NCBI RefSeq assembly: GCF_000754815.1
Contig: NZ_KN150747.1
Span: 3,175,327 to 3,239,326, forward strand
DNA length: 64,000 nucleotides
Source: Yersinia ruckeri ATCC 29473
GTDB lineage: Bacteria; Pseudomonadota; Gammaproteobacteria; Enterobacterales; Enterobacteriaceae
Direction of reading: 5' to 3'
Shown here: positions 42,132 through 50,238 of the stretch, piece after piece
How positions within the stretch are numbered: position 1 is the first letter of the stretch
Layout: each line of letters opens with the position of its first letter
The notes under the pieces: generated by a model
The model's input: only the letters and a program-made list of their open reading frames with translations
What the model was told of the DNA's origin: nothing
The model's database searches: none
Translations under genes and position numbers: made by a program

Positions 42132-42865
42132 AAACGTGGCTCCTTACCGAGTAATGTGGTCACCCAGGGCCGATGACGTTCCTGATGTAAAATAAGATTA
42201 CGCAGACGCATAAGTGTAAGCGTGGCGAAAAAGAACAGATAGCCGAAAATAGCCCAGCGTAGCGGCGTACGCATGGCGGGATAAATGGTTTGCTGCATAT
42301 TGGTCGAACCTTGATGTAACGTATTCCACCACACTACCGAGAAATGGATGATGGGAATATTCACCACCCCCACCAGCACCAAAATGCCCGCAGCCCGCCC
42401 TGCCATTTTGCGATCTTCAAATGCGTGGTACAGCGCAATCACACCAATATAAAGGAATAACAGCACCAGTTCTGATGTCAGACGTGCATCCCATAGCCAC
42501 CAGGTTCCCCACATCGGTTTACCCCAGGCAGAACCGGTTGCCAATGCAATAAAGGTAAATACAGCGCCGACGGGTGCCATGGCTGCTACCGCCAGATCTG
42601 ACATTTTCATCTGCCAGACCAATCCAATAAAGGCGGCGATTGCCATCGACATATAAATACCCATCGACCAAATTGCCGCAGGCACATGCAGATACATAAT
42701 TCTAAAACTGTTACCTTGCTGGTAATCCGCTGGCGCAAAACCAAAACCGCCTATCCAGCCAACGGTCAGACAAACAACCGCCGCGATGGCAAACCACGGA
42801 ATAAAACGACCGCTGACCCGATACAATCTTTCAGGTTGAGCGAATTGATGAAACCATTTCCACAT
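42128..42865 (-). CDS. ccmC: Heme transporter/handling protein CcmC
   Basis: CcmC presents heme to CcmE at the periplasmic face. The 245-residue protein has six membrane segments and the tryptophan-rich signature GSAWGKPMWGTWWLWDARL (about 118-136). The ATG at 42865 (MWKWFHQFAQPERLY) is set by alignment; the frame is open 28 codons further, and the ribosome site is weak. About 200 bases separate it from ccmB, more than between other genes of the operon. Confidence 0.95.
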   Translation of the reverse strand: MWKWFHQFAQPERLYRVSGRFIPWFAIAAVVCLTVGWIGGFGFAPADYQQGNSFRIMYLHVPAAIWSMGIYMSMAIAAFIGLVWQMKMSDLAVAAMAPVGAVFTFIALATGSAWGKPMWGTWWLWDARLTSELVLLFLYIGVIALYHAFEDRKMAGRAAGILVLVGVVNIPIIHFSVVWWNTLHQGSTNMQQTIYPAMRTPLRWAIFGYLFFFATLTLMRLRNLILHQERHRPWVTTLLGKEPRL

Positions 42866-43062
42866 GTTGTCATTGCTCACTATAAAAATGACGGTAATCA
42901 CCCTGGTCACTTTCTCGATAACCAAGCCAATAAGGGGTGCGACGCACAATCTGCTCTGAATGGCGTTGGCTGCCGCTCTCGAATAATCAATCCTGTTTTT
43001 TTAGCCGTATGCGTCACTGCAATGGCGGATTATCCACACTCTGGATGACCGGGTGGTTTAAC

Positions 43063-43722
43063 TTAATGAATGCTGACTCTCAGTGCCGCCGCGGTGGCAA
43101 AAGGAGCCAGTGTTGCACTGCCCGCCAACATTGCGCCCAGAATCGCCAAATAACCGTCAATGGGCATTCCCATTGATGCGGCATCAATCGCCGCCGTAGC
43201 AAAAATCAATACCGGAATATATAAAGGCAAAACCAACAGGCTTAACAACACGCCACCTTTGCGCAATCCGACCGTTAATGCCACACCAATTGCGCCAATA
43301 AAACTCAGCGTTGGCGTTCCCAACAACAACGTCAAGGCCACGGCAAGGCCGGTATTGACGTCCAGTGACAACAACACGCCCACCAACGGCGATAAAATTA
43401 ACAATGGCAAGCCGGTCAGCACCCAGTGAGCACACACTTTGCCTAACACCGTGAGCGGCAGTGGCGACGGCAACAACAGCAGTTGCTCCAACGAGCCATC
43501 GAGAAAATCATCCCGAAACAACCGCTCCAGCGATAATAACGAAGCCAACAACGCCGCCACCCAGACAATGCCCGGCGCAATGCGCGCTAATAACTGTGGC
43601 TCCGAACCAATCCCTAACGGAAACAGGGTAATTACGATCAGAAAAAACCACAGCGGATTGACAATTTCCGCGCCTTTTCTGAACGCAATTTTTAACTCCC
43701 GGCGTAATACGCTAAGAAACAT
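43063..43722 (-). CDS. ccmB: Heme exporter membrane subunit CcmB
   Basis: CcmB is the membrane partner of the ATPase CcmA; the CcmAB complex drives release of holo-CcmE from CcmCD. The 219-residue protein has six membrane segments and the family segment RLFRDDFLDGSLEQLLLLP (about 67-85). Its start overlaps the ccmA stop (TGATG). Confidence 0.96.
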   Translation of the reverse strand: MFLSVLRRELKIAFRKGAEIVNPLWFFLIVITLFPLGIGSEPQLLARIAPGIVWVAALLASLLSLERLFRDDFLDGSLEQLLLLPSPLPLTVLGKVCAHWVLTGLPLLILSPLVGVLLSLDVNTGLAVALTLLLGTPTLSFIGAIGVALTVGLRKGGVLLSLLVLPLYIPVLIFATAAIDAASMGMPIDGYLAILGAMLAGSATLAPFATAAALRVSIH

Positions 43723-44348
43723 CAGTCTTCCCTCATATTTGTCAGGCTGATTTTTCGTATTCCCTGACGCGCGCCGCCAAGCTCCTGATGAGTCGTCAAC
43801 AGCACCATGCCTCCCGCGTTGGCGTGGCGTTCAAACAGCGCAATTAACTCACTGACGCCCTGCTTATCGATCGCCGTTAGCGGTTCGTCCAAAATCCACA
43901 GCGGAGATGAACTCAGCCACAAACGCGCCAATGCCACCCGCCGTTGCTGCCCAGCCGACAATTGGGCAACGGGCAGATCCTCATAACCTACCAGCCCGAC
44001 ATTTTCCAGCGCCTGCCAAATAGCAGCCTGATCAGCATTATTCTGAACGGATTGATAAAAAACCAGATTTTCAAATGGTGTCAGCACCGATTTGATCCCC
44101 GGCTGATGACCCAAAAAGAGCAAATCCTGATGATAACGAGCACGATCCCGGCGAGTATTGACGCCACGCCAGTGAATTTCGCCACTGTCAGCCTGCGCCA
44201 ATCCGGCGAGAATCCGTAGTAAACTGGTTTTCCCTGCGCCGTTAGGCCCTTCAACCTGCACAATATCGCCCGGTTCGATAGAAAAACTAAGCTTCTGAAA
44301 CAAGCTTCGCTCGTCGCGCACACAACTCAGGTTTTTGGCTTCCAACAT
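43722..44348 (-). CDS. ccmA: Cytochrome c biogenesis ATPase CcmA
   Basis: The ABC ATPase of the CcmABCD complex. The 208-residue protein has Walker [12 protein letters not shown] (about 35-45), the ABC signature [13 protein letters not shown] (about 125-137) and Walker B LWILDEP. It is the first gene of ccmABCDEFGHI. The promoter probably lies in the AT-rich region upstream. Confidence 0.97.
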   Translation of the reverse strand: MLEAKNLSCVRDERSLFQKLSFSIEPGDIVQVEGPNGAGKTSLLRILAGLAQADSGEIHWRGVNTRRDRARYHQDLLFLGHQPGIKSVLTPFENLVFYQSVQNNADQAAIWQALENVGLVGYEDLPVAQLSAGQQRRVALARLWLSSSPLWILDEPLTAIDKQGVSELIALFERHANAGGMVLLTTHQELGGARQGIRKISLTNMRED

Positions 44349-45030
44349 GAAATTCGTCTTTTAACCACAAAATTTTCAACCAGCAGGAACCAGAATAATA
44401 ACATAAGGCCTAACCCTTACGTAGCATGGGCCTATCCCTAAACCTACCCTTATAGAGTTAATATTCAGCATAAGATCAATATTCTGTAGAAAAAAACGCC
44501 AAAATGAACATCATCCATTTAATTTCGCAAAAATTCATTTTTCTTTCTCGTTGTTCACCATACAGAGTACAAAGTCAGTGATTCAGACGAACTTGCTCCG
44601 CCGTGAGGCTAAAAAGGTTGCTTGGGTATTTCAGGGAGATAATCAATATCAGATGAGGAGAGTGGATGCGGCCGGATTGACATGGTAATCAATTTGATAA
44701 ACCTAAGTATTTTCAACCGCCATCCGGCACCAATCGAGTATAACGAAATTTATTTATTCTTTAACCGTACCTGCGCTACCCCGTTATCTCAACGGTGGGC
44801 GGTTTATTTTACTTTGCATATCGATGAATGAATAAGCGGAGATATAACAGTAATAGACGAAAAAATGCGGTAAAAATCAGATAACTTCGAGAAAAGTGAT
44901 AAAAATAAAATCAGCCACCTCGCCAGAAACGTTATCGTTCACCTTGATCAAATTAAGTATTTTTAAGTGCGGACTGGATAAAAAACCAACAAACGCGCAG
45001 CTAACTGGTTATTTTCAGAGTAAAAATAGG
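44349..45030. other. Long AT-rich region between ccmA and argW
   Basis: About 680 bases without a convincing gene; it should hold the ccm promoter. Short C-rich repeats occur at about 44407-44453 (CCTAACCCTTA and CCTACCCTTA variants). In E. coli this interval holds yfdC, of which I see no trace. Confidence 0.4.
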
Positions 45031-45036
45031 TATAAT
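45031..45036 (+). promoter_or_regulatory. -10 element of argW
   Basis: A consensus TATAAT is followed by the GC-rich stretch CCTCGC, typical of stable-RNA promoters under stringent control. The -35 match (GTTATT at 45008) is poor. Confidence 0.6.
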
Positions 45037-45075
45037 CCTCGCAGTTTTACTCTCAACAGCTAAATGCGTTTATAA

Positions 45076-45150
45076 GTCCCCGTAGTTAAACGGATATAAC
45101 AAGCCCCTCCTAAGGGCTAGTTACTGGTTCGATTCCAGTCGGGGACACCA
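45076..45150 (+). tRNA. argW: tRNA-Arg(CCU)
   Basis: The 75-base sequence folds as a tRNA, with acceptor GTCCCCG / CGGGGAC, anticodon stem AGCCC / GGGCT, loop CTCCTAA giving anticodon CCU, TTCGATT in the T loop, and encoded CCA. It closely resembles E. coli argW, a known attachment site for prophage CPS-53. The neighbouring convergent gene's stop codon begins at the next base. Confidence 0.97.
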
Positions 45151-46287
45151 TTAACCATTCTCTACTACGCATTGCCCGATGCGATGAGCAACAGATTGTG
45201 TCTCCACATTCTTTTTATCTATTGTCATATCGTCGCTCATTGTTTGTATTTTAATGATGCCGTTATGTTTGACAATCAGCGCCATCGCATTACCCACCCT
45301 GACGTTATCATCCGTCGTGGCTCTATCTTGATTGTAATCGAAGACATTTTCTCCACCTTCGACGGCTTCACCGTGTCCACAATAGGTGAGTGAATAGAAA
45401 TCAAAATGACTCTCCAGATAATTTACCAAACCTTGATTATCCGCTCTGGAATCTAATGGATCGTTCTTCAGTGAAGTCAGCGCCGAATGCGCATCAATAA
45501 TAGACCGGACACCGTCACTACCCGTTTTCCAGTCAGAAGCATCGTTACCACTCTTCCCAGCATGATAGATAAATAAACTATTGCCTTTAACAGCATAAAC
45601 CATAGTACACCCTGAAAGTTTCCCGCCATTAATCAGTAATGGATAACCTTCCTCTATTTTAGCAAGATTAATTTGACAGCCTATGGTGCCTCTTTCGCCA
45701 TTATTAACGGTCAGTACATGCAAATTATTATCAAATTTCTGCTGATTATAATAATTGCCAAAAGGTAACCCTGGAATCAGCTCTGCTGATTGGGCATCGT
45801 CGCCCCTAAAGAAGTTCATCCCAAAGTCCGTGCTCTTCGTATCAAGCATGACTTTCTGCGTATTTTTATCCAGACAAACATAATTAATGCTAATAGGCAT
45901 GTCGCTATTCCGCACATTCGACGAAATAATCCCTTGTCCAACCAACGGGGCAAGGTTTCCATTGGAAATAGCGCGCTTATCATTAATGAGTGTTAAGTTT
46001 TTTTCTGGTGCAGCCTGGTATACAATTTTATTGAATTTGGGGTCATTCCGAAAAGCCGAGGTAGCAGAAGCATTAGAGCCAATAACGACACTGCTTGACT
46101 TCACCAAATCTTGTAGTTTTTGAGATGGTTTAGTATTTGGCGACTTGTGGGTAAAACTGGCGGCCGAGTTAACAACGCGCCTCAGCACTTCCCCTAAGTG
46201 CTTTTTTTTACTAATGGTATGCTTTGCCAAGTTATCCTTTTGGGATATCACATATTTTTTGCATGAAAGAAGATTAAAACGCATCAT
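45151..46287 (-). CDS. CNF1/VopC-like Rho GTPase-activating deamidase, putative secreted effector
   Basis: The 378-residue product carries the catalytic signature of the cytotoxic necrotizing factor deamidase family: LSGC at 224-227 with Cys227, His242 in FIYHAGK exactly 15 residues later, and Val194 in LTVNNGERG exactly 33 residues earlier. CNF1 uses V833, C866 and H881 with the same spacings; BLF1 shares LSGC. Known members deamidate a glutamine of RhoA, Rac or Cdc42 (CNF1, VopC) or of eIF4A (BLF1). The putative catalytic domain spans about 80-375. The first 65 residues are basic and Ser-rich with no Sec signal or membrane helix. There is no room for the receptor-binding and translocation parts of CNF1 (about 1014 residues), so delivery by a type III or similar system is inferred, as for the similar-sized VopC. 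ATG 46287 follows AGGAAA. It is AT-rich relative to neighbours and abuts argW, suggesting horizontal transfer. Confidence 0.85.
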   Translation of the reverse strand: MMRFNLLSCKKYVISQKDNLAKHTISKKKHLGEVLRRVVNSAASFTHKSPNTKPSQKLQDLVKSSSVVIGSNASATSAFRNDPKFNKIVYQAAPEKNLTLINDKRAISNGNLAPLVGQGIISSNVRNSDMPISINYVCLDKNTQKVMLDTKSTDFGMNFFRGDDAQSAELIPGLPFGNYYNQQKFDNNLHVLTVNNGERGTIGCQINLAKIEEGYPLLINGGKLSGCTMVYAVKGNSLFIYHAGKSGNDASDWKTGSDGVRSIIDAHSALTSLKNDPLDSRADNQGLVNYLESHFDFYSLTYCGHGEAVEGGENVFDYNQDRATTDDNVRVGNAMALIVKHNGIIKIQTMSDDMTIDKKNVETQSVAHRIGQCVVENG

Positions 46288-46725
46288 TTTCCTAAAGTTT
46301 TGGTAAACAGAATTAACACCCTTAGCTAAAAAAAATTAACTAGGATTCTCTGTATCATCCATGCAATGTATGAAAACCATAGAAAAATGCTTTTAAAAAA
46401 CGCTTATTAAGCCTTATCAATAAGGTATTATTCTAATATTTTGTCGTTATACCTTATTATTTTCACTGTGAGATTTAGCCATTCTTGCGGTAATTAATCA
46501 TGTGGATGTAACAATGAGCCGGAGAAATTAGTGGCTACGGTTTGGCAAATCAATAACTGATTATGCCCTTCCTTGCGATGGAGAACTGTGCAAACAACGC
46601 GACAACATTTCGACATTTTCAGAACGTCAATGGCCGAAAATTAATGTTTTTATCTAATGGTTAAAGAAAATGGCCGATAAATCATAAAAACCGTCTGTTA
46701 TCAGCCGTATCACGCTAAACCGCTG
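46288..46725. other. AT-rich upstream region with inverted repeats
   Basis: This region should hold the promoter of the CNF-like gene. It contains the 10-base inverted repeat AATAAGGTAT (46419-46428) / ATACCTTATT (46449-46458) and a nested repeat CCTTAT-CA-ATAAGG (46412-46425). No integrase or transposase, and no copy of the argW 3' end, was seen. Confidence 0.5.
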
Positions 46726-47070
46726 TTAATCAGCTTTTTTTACGAACTCTGATTTCAGCTTCATCGGGCCAAAGCCATCGATTTTACAATCGATATTGTG
46801 ATCGCCTTCGACTAAACGAATACTTTTCACCTTGGTACCCATTTTCAGGGTTGAAGAACTGCCTTTCACCTTAAGATCTTTAACTACCGTAACCGCGTCG
46901 CCATCGGCCAGCAAATTACCGTTGGCATCACGCACCACCAAACCTTCTTCCTCTTCTGCCACATTGCCATTTTCAGACCATTCATGGCCGCACTCAGGGC
47001 AGTTAAACTGCTCACCATTCTGCCAGGTGAATTCGGAACTGCATTTTGGACAATTAGGTAATGTTGTCAC
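46726..47070 (-). CDS. yjdM: YjdM (PhnA-like) zinc-ribbon protein
   Basis: A 114-residue cytoplasmic protein with an N-terminal zinc ribbon (CPKC at about 8-11 and CPEC near 24-27) and a C-terminal beta domain ([26 protein letters not shown]). It was once called PhnA, alkylphosphonate utilisation protein, but that role is doubtful. It is single-gene, convergent to nothing nearby, downstream of mltB. Confidence 0.93.
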   Translation of the reverse strand: MTTLPNCPKCSSEFTWQNGEQFNCPECGHEWSENGNVAEEEEGLVVRDANGNLLADGDAVTVVKDLKVKGSSSTLKMGTKVKSIRLVEGDHNIDCKIDGFGPMKLKSEFVKKAD

Positions 47071-47237
47071 TATAACCCCTTAATACGAAATAGAATAAAT
47101 TTAAAAACACGTCAAATTAAAGGCTATAACCTTTATAAGTCGTTATTTTACACTTTTTATCCTATTGGAGACCAGCGAACTCACGAATAAACATCAATAA
47201 GAATGAGGACATCTGATTATCAAAGGAAAAAAAGATC

Positions 47238-47260
47238 AAAAAGGGCCACATAAGTGACCC
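47238..47260 (-). terminator. Rho-independent terminator of mltB
   Basis: On the minus strand GGGTCAC-TTAT-GTGGCCC is followed by TTTTTGATC. The 7-base stem has one G-U pair. It lies about 40 bases past the mltB stop. Confidence 0.8.
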
Positions 47261-47301
47261 GAAAATAGGATAAAAAATCACCGAAAAGCGAGATTGTAGG
47301 C

Positions 47302-48366
47302 TCAATATCCCTGTCTGGCGCGCCCCACCGCCTCGCCTAACTGCCATACCGCCATCGCATAATGGGTACTGTGGTTATAACGTGTGATGGTATAAAAATT
47401 AGGTAAACCGTACCAATACTGGTAACCCGTGCCAACATCAAGGCGCAGTAAGCTAGCCTCTTGGTAGCCTCCCAGAGACTCTTGAGGCTGTAGGCCAGCA
47501 GCCGCTAAGGTAGCCACCGAGTAACGGGTTTTAAACCCATTCTCTAACGAAGGAGCCTGCCCGCTAGCCTGAACCGCCACCTTGCCGCCTTTCTGCCAAC
47601 CGTGGGCTTTAAAGTAGTTGGCTACACTGCCGATGGCATCAACCGGATCCCAAAGATTAGTGTGGCCGTTGCCATCAAAATCAACTGCATAGCTTTTGAA
47701 TGAAGATGGCATAAACTGACCGTATCCCATGGCACCAGCGTAAGAACCTTTAAGAGACAATGGATCGTTGCCTTCTTTACGCGCCATCAGTAGGAAGGTT
47801 TCCAGTTCACCGCTGAAGAATTCGGCGCGGCGCGGGTAGCTAAATGACAGGGTAGCCAAGGCATCAATAATTCGGGTTTTACCCATTACGCGACCCCAAC
47901 GGGTTTCAACGCCGATAATGCCAACAATAATCTCCGGTGGTACACCATAAACCTCATAGGCACGCTGTAATGCATCCTGATATTGATTCCAGAAAGCTAC
48001 GCCATTCTGTAGGTTATCCGGTGTAATAAACTGGTTGCGGTAGCGATTCCAAGCTCCGTTGGGGCCGGAGGGAGGTCGGCTGCTCGGCGCTTGCTTATCC
48101 ATTAAACGAATAACCCAATCCAATTGCTGGGCTTGAGCCAAAACATCATGCAATTGCTGGCGGTCAAAATCGTGCTGTTGCACCATCTTATCTACAAAAC
48201 GGTTTGCTGCCGGGTTAGTGGCAAAATCACCACTTAACATATGGCCTGTATGTGCCGGTTCCAGAAGAAAGCCACCTTTCTGCGGCACTGCGGCTGAAGG
48301 GGTCGGTTGATTGCTACAGGCAGTCAGCAAAGTAAGCACAGGTAAAATAGCAGCCCAATAACGCAT
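47302..48366 (-). CDS. mltB: Membrane-bound lytic murein transglycosylase B
   Basis: MltB cuts the glycan strands of peptidoglycan between MurNAc and GlcNAc, leaving 1,6-anhydroMurNAc, in the periplasm attached to the outer membrane. The 354-residue protein has a lipobox LLTAC (Cys17), the catalytic Glu154 in IGVETRWGR, and the family segment SYAGAMGYGQFMPSSF. The C-terminal helix ends GEAVGRARQGY. In E. coli mltB lies elsewhere (srl region), so this is a rearranged neighbourhood. Confidence 0.95.
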   Translation of the reverse strand: MRYWAAILPVLTLLTACSNQPTPSAAVPQKGGFLLEPAHTGHMLSGDFATNPAANRFVDKMVQQHDFDRQQLHDVLAQAQQLDWVIRLMDKQAPSSRPPSGPNGAWNRYRNQFITPDNLQNGVAFWNQYQDALQRAYEVYGVPPEIIVGIIGVETRWGRVMGKTRIIDALATLSFSYPRRAEFFSGELETFLLMARKEGNDPLSLKGSYAGAMGYGQFMPSSFKSYAVDFDGNGHTNLWDPVDAIGSVANYFKAHGWQKGGKVAVQASGQAPSLENGFKTRYSVATLAAAGLQPQESLGGYQEASLLRLDVGTGYQYWYGLPNFYTITRYNHSTHYAMAVWQLGEAVGRARQGY

Positions 48367-48620
48367 CAGTTATCCATACAGTCATATAAGAAAAAGTAAC
48401 CACTATGGTAAGACATTGTCAGGCACGAACAAACAGGAATAATAGGGATATCAGCTAATCATGAATGAAATTATCTCTGGGGCAGAAAATCACTAAAAAT
48501 AGCGTTACCGGTTAGGAGTTGTAGCATCTGGTCAGTCACTGCCTGATAATGTCATCCTTGGTACCCAGATTTTCTGGCCAAAGTTTTTCGTCCTTTGCGC
48601 CTATCACAGGAGTGCACGCC

Positions 48621-49061
48621 GTGTTCAGTTATCCAGCCAGCTATGTTTTTGATGAAGCCAGTGGTGAATATCAAATCCATTTTCGTGATTTTCCCGAAGT
48701 ACAGTCAGTCACCTATTCCGTGGAGGATGTGGAGCTTGAAGCACAAGATAGCGTGAAAAGTGCCATTGCAATGGAAATGGAAGAACGTCGTCCGATCCCG
48801 GAACCCTCGGTATTACAAGCTGACGAGTTTGCCGTACACCTGCCGATGTTAGTCACACTGAAAGCAGAATTGCATAATGCCATGATCGCAACCGGTACGC
48901 GCAAAGCCGATTTGGCGCGTAAACTGGGCCTGAACGCCGCACAAATGGATCGATTGTTGGATGTGGATTATGCGTCGAAAGTAGAAGCGTTGGAACAAAC
49001 GCTATTCCTGCTGGGATATGAAGCGCATGCCGTCGTGCGTAAGATTGACGTAGAAAATTAA
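48621..49061 (+). CDS. HicB-like protein with C-terminal HTH, no HicA partner
   Basis: A 146-residue protein with a HicB-type partial RNase H fold (FSYPASYVFDEASGEYQIHFRDFPEVQSV) and a C-terminal Cro-like helix-turn-helix (TRKADLARKLGLNAAQMDRLLD, in two pieces about 95-117). HicB antitoxins block HicA mRNA interferases and repress their own operon. The GTG at 48621 is preferred, with CAGGAG upstream and no conserved sequence before it. No small HicA-like gene lies on either side, so this is either an orphan antitoxin or a plain regulator. Confidence 0.8.
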   Translation: MFSYPASYVFDEASGEYQIHFRDFPEVQSVTYSVEDVELEAQDSVKSAIAMEMEERRPIPEPSVLQADEFAVHLPMLVTLKAELHNAMIATGTRKADLARKLGLNAAQMDRLLDVDYASKVEALEQTLFLLGYEAHAVVRKIDVEN

Positions 49062-49415
49062 ATTGTCGGAGAATTAGCAGTAAATATCCCAACAAATTGT
49101 TATTAAGCGATAATTTATAACACCGTGATTCCTGTCACATTTCAATCTATCGACTGAGATTGTAGGTATGATAAACGTACAAATGTGATCTGGTGCATAA
49201 AAACACAGTATTGAACTACACCCCGAGATAGGATTACATTAGCGCGATCCTGCCGTAGTCGAGATAACAGACCGGTATTTTAGATAGCTATCAGGCGGGT
49301 AAACAGATCTCATAACGCTGTATTACTGATGTCAAATAGCGCCTTATCTCCATTTAATACTCGGCGCAACAAGTTGGATCATTGCTGGCGAGGTCGCGCC
49401 AAGGGGAGTTGTTCA
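49062..49415. other. Intergenic region upstream of ypdK
   Basis: A 354-base AT-rich stretch with no gene seen. It contains TGTGATCTGGTGCA near 49185, a weak half CRP-like site. It may hold a long leader or a small RNA, but no clear structure stands out. Confidence 0.35.
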
Positions 49416-49490
49416 GTGAAATATTTCTTTATGGGTATCTCTATCATGTTGGTAGTTTGGGTTGGCACCTTCATGTTAATGGTAGAATAA
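49416..49490 (+). CDS. ypdK: YpdK small membrane protein
   Basis: A 24-residue peptide, MKYFFMGISIMLVVWVGTFM, then LMVE, almost all one membrane helix. It closely matches E. coli YpdK (23 residues) and is in the same place, next to alaC. GTG start with AAGGGGAG seven bases upstream. Its function is unknown; E. coli YpdK is a verified small inner-membrane protein. Confidence 0.88.
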   Translation: MKYFFMGISIMLVVWVGTFMLMVE

Positions 49491-49516
49491 CCTCCGCGAT
49501 ATTATTCCAGCATTAG

Positions 49517-49534
49517 AGGGCGCAAATGCGCCCT
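49517..49534 (+). terminator. Terminator downstream of ypdK
   Basis: AGGGCGC-AAAT-GCGCCCT, a perfect 7-base stem, followed by TTGTCATTTTATTT. It is 26 bases after the ypdK stop. Confidence 0.8.
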
Positions 49535-49542
49535 TTGTCATT

Positions 49543-50067
49543 TTATTTCCCTGGCATCATTCTACGCAGCGTATCATCACGGCGAATATAATGGTGGAAC
49601 AGCGCTGCAAATGCATGTGCACCGATAACAAAATAGCCCAATGTAGCGATCAGTTCGTGTGTCTGCTTAATCAGCGAACGCGCCTGCACATTCGGCGTAA
49701 CCCATTGTGGCACCTGCCAACCAAGGAAATACCAAGTTTTTCCGCCGTAAGCCTGTGCTAATACGCCTAAAACAGGTAGCGAAAGAAACATCAGATAAAT
49801 AACCCAATGCAAGGTATGCGCCCCCATTGCCTGCCATTGCGGTAACGGCGGAGTTATGGCTGGCGTGGGATTTCTTTGCCGCAGCCAAAGTCGCACTAAC
49901 ATTAATCCCCAAACACTAAGACCAAAATTGAAATGCAAATTTTTTACCAACGTCCGATATTCATCTGGCACCGCATCACTGAGTAGAATCGCGGAATAAG
50001 TCAATATCACCATCAATAGCGTAAGCCAGTGCAGCGTAATTTGAGACAGGGTATAACGATTCCTCAT
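49543..50067 (-). CDS. Cytochrome b561 family protein
   Basis: A 174-residue inner-membrane diheme cytochrome of the CybB/YodB type, with four membrane helices and candidate axial His residues in ITLHWLT, NLHFNFGLSVWG, HTLHWVIYL and KQTHELIATLGYF. E. coli CybB oxidises superoxide and reduces ubiquinone. The ATG at 50067 has GGAGAAC upstream and starts the family sequence MRNRYTLSQITLHW. CybB and YodB cannot be told apart here. Confidence 0.9.
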   Translation of the reverse strand: MRNRYTLSQITLHWLTLLMVILTYSAILLSDAVPDEYRTLVKNLHFNFGLSVWGLMLVRLWLRQRNPTPAITPPLPQWQAMGAHTLHWVIYLMFLSLPVLGVLAQAYGGKTWYFLGWQVPQWVTPNVQARSLIKQTHELIATLGYFVIGAHAFAALFHHYIRRDDTLRRMMPGK

Positions 50068-50238
50068 TGCAGTTCTCCAGACTTCATTTAGCAAAAGTGG
50101 TTTAATGCAAAGTATGGCTCAACTTTGATGAAGATATCCTTAAAATCAGCATTAAGATTATTGAGAGTATTTTATATTCGGGATGAGCAAGCGGGTTGAC
50201 CAGGCACCAAAAGCAACCTGGTCAGGATAAGATAAAGA

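Noticed and set aside
46532..46657. Open stretch of 41 codons upstream of the CNF-like gene, read on the plus strand
   Set aside because: It has no start codon or ribosome site and no recognised similarity. It could be a gene remnant, but nothing in the sequence supports a call.
47162..47347. A 61-codon hydrophobic minus-strand frame overlapping the end of mltB
   Set aside because: It begins inside mltB in another frame, runs through the mltB terminator hairpin, and has no homolog that I recognise.
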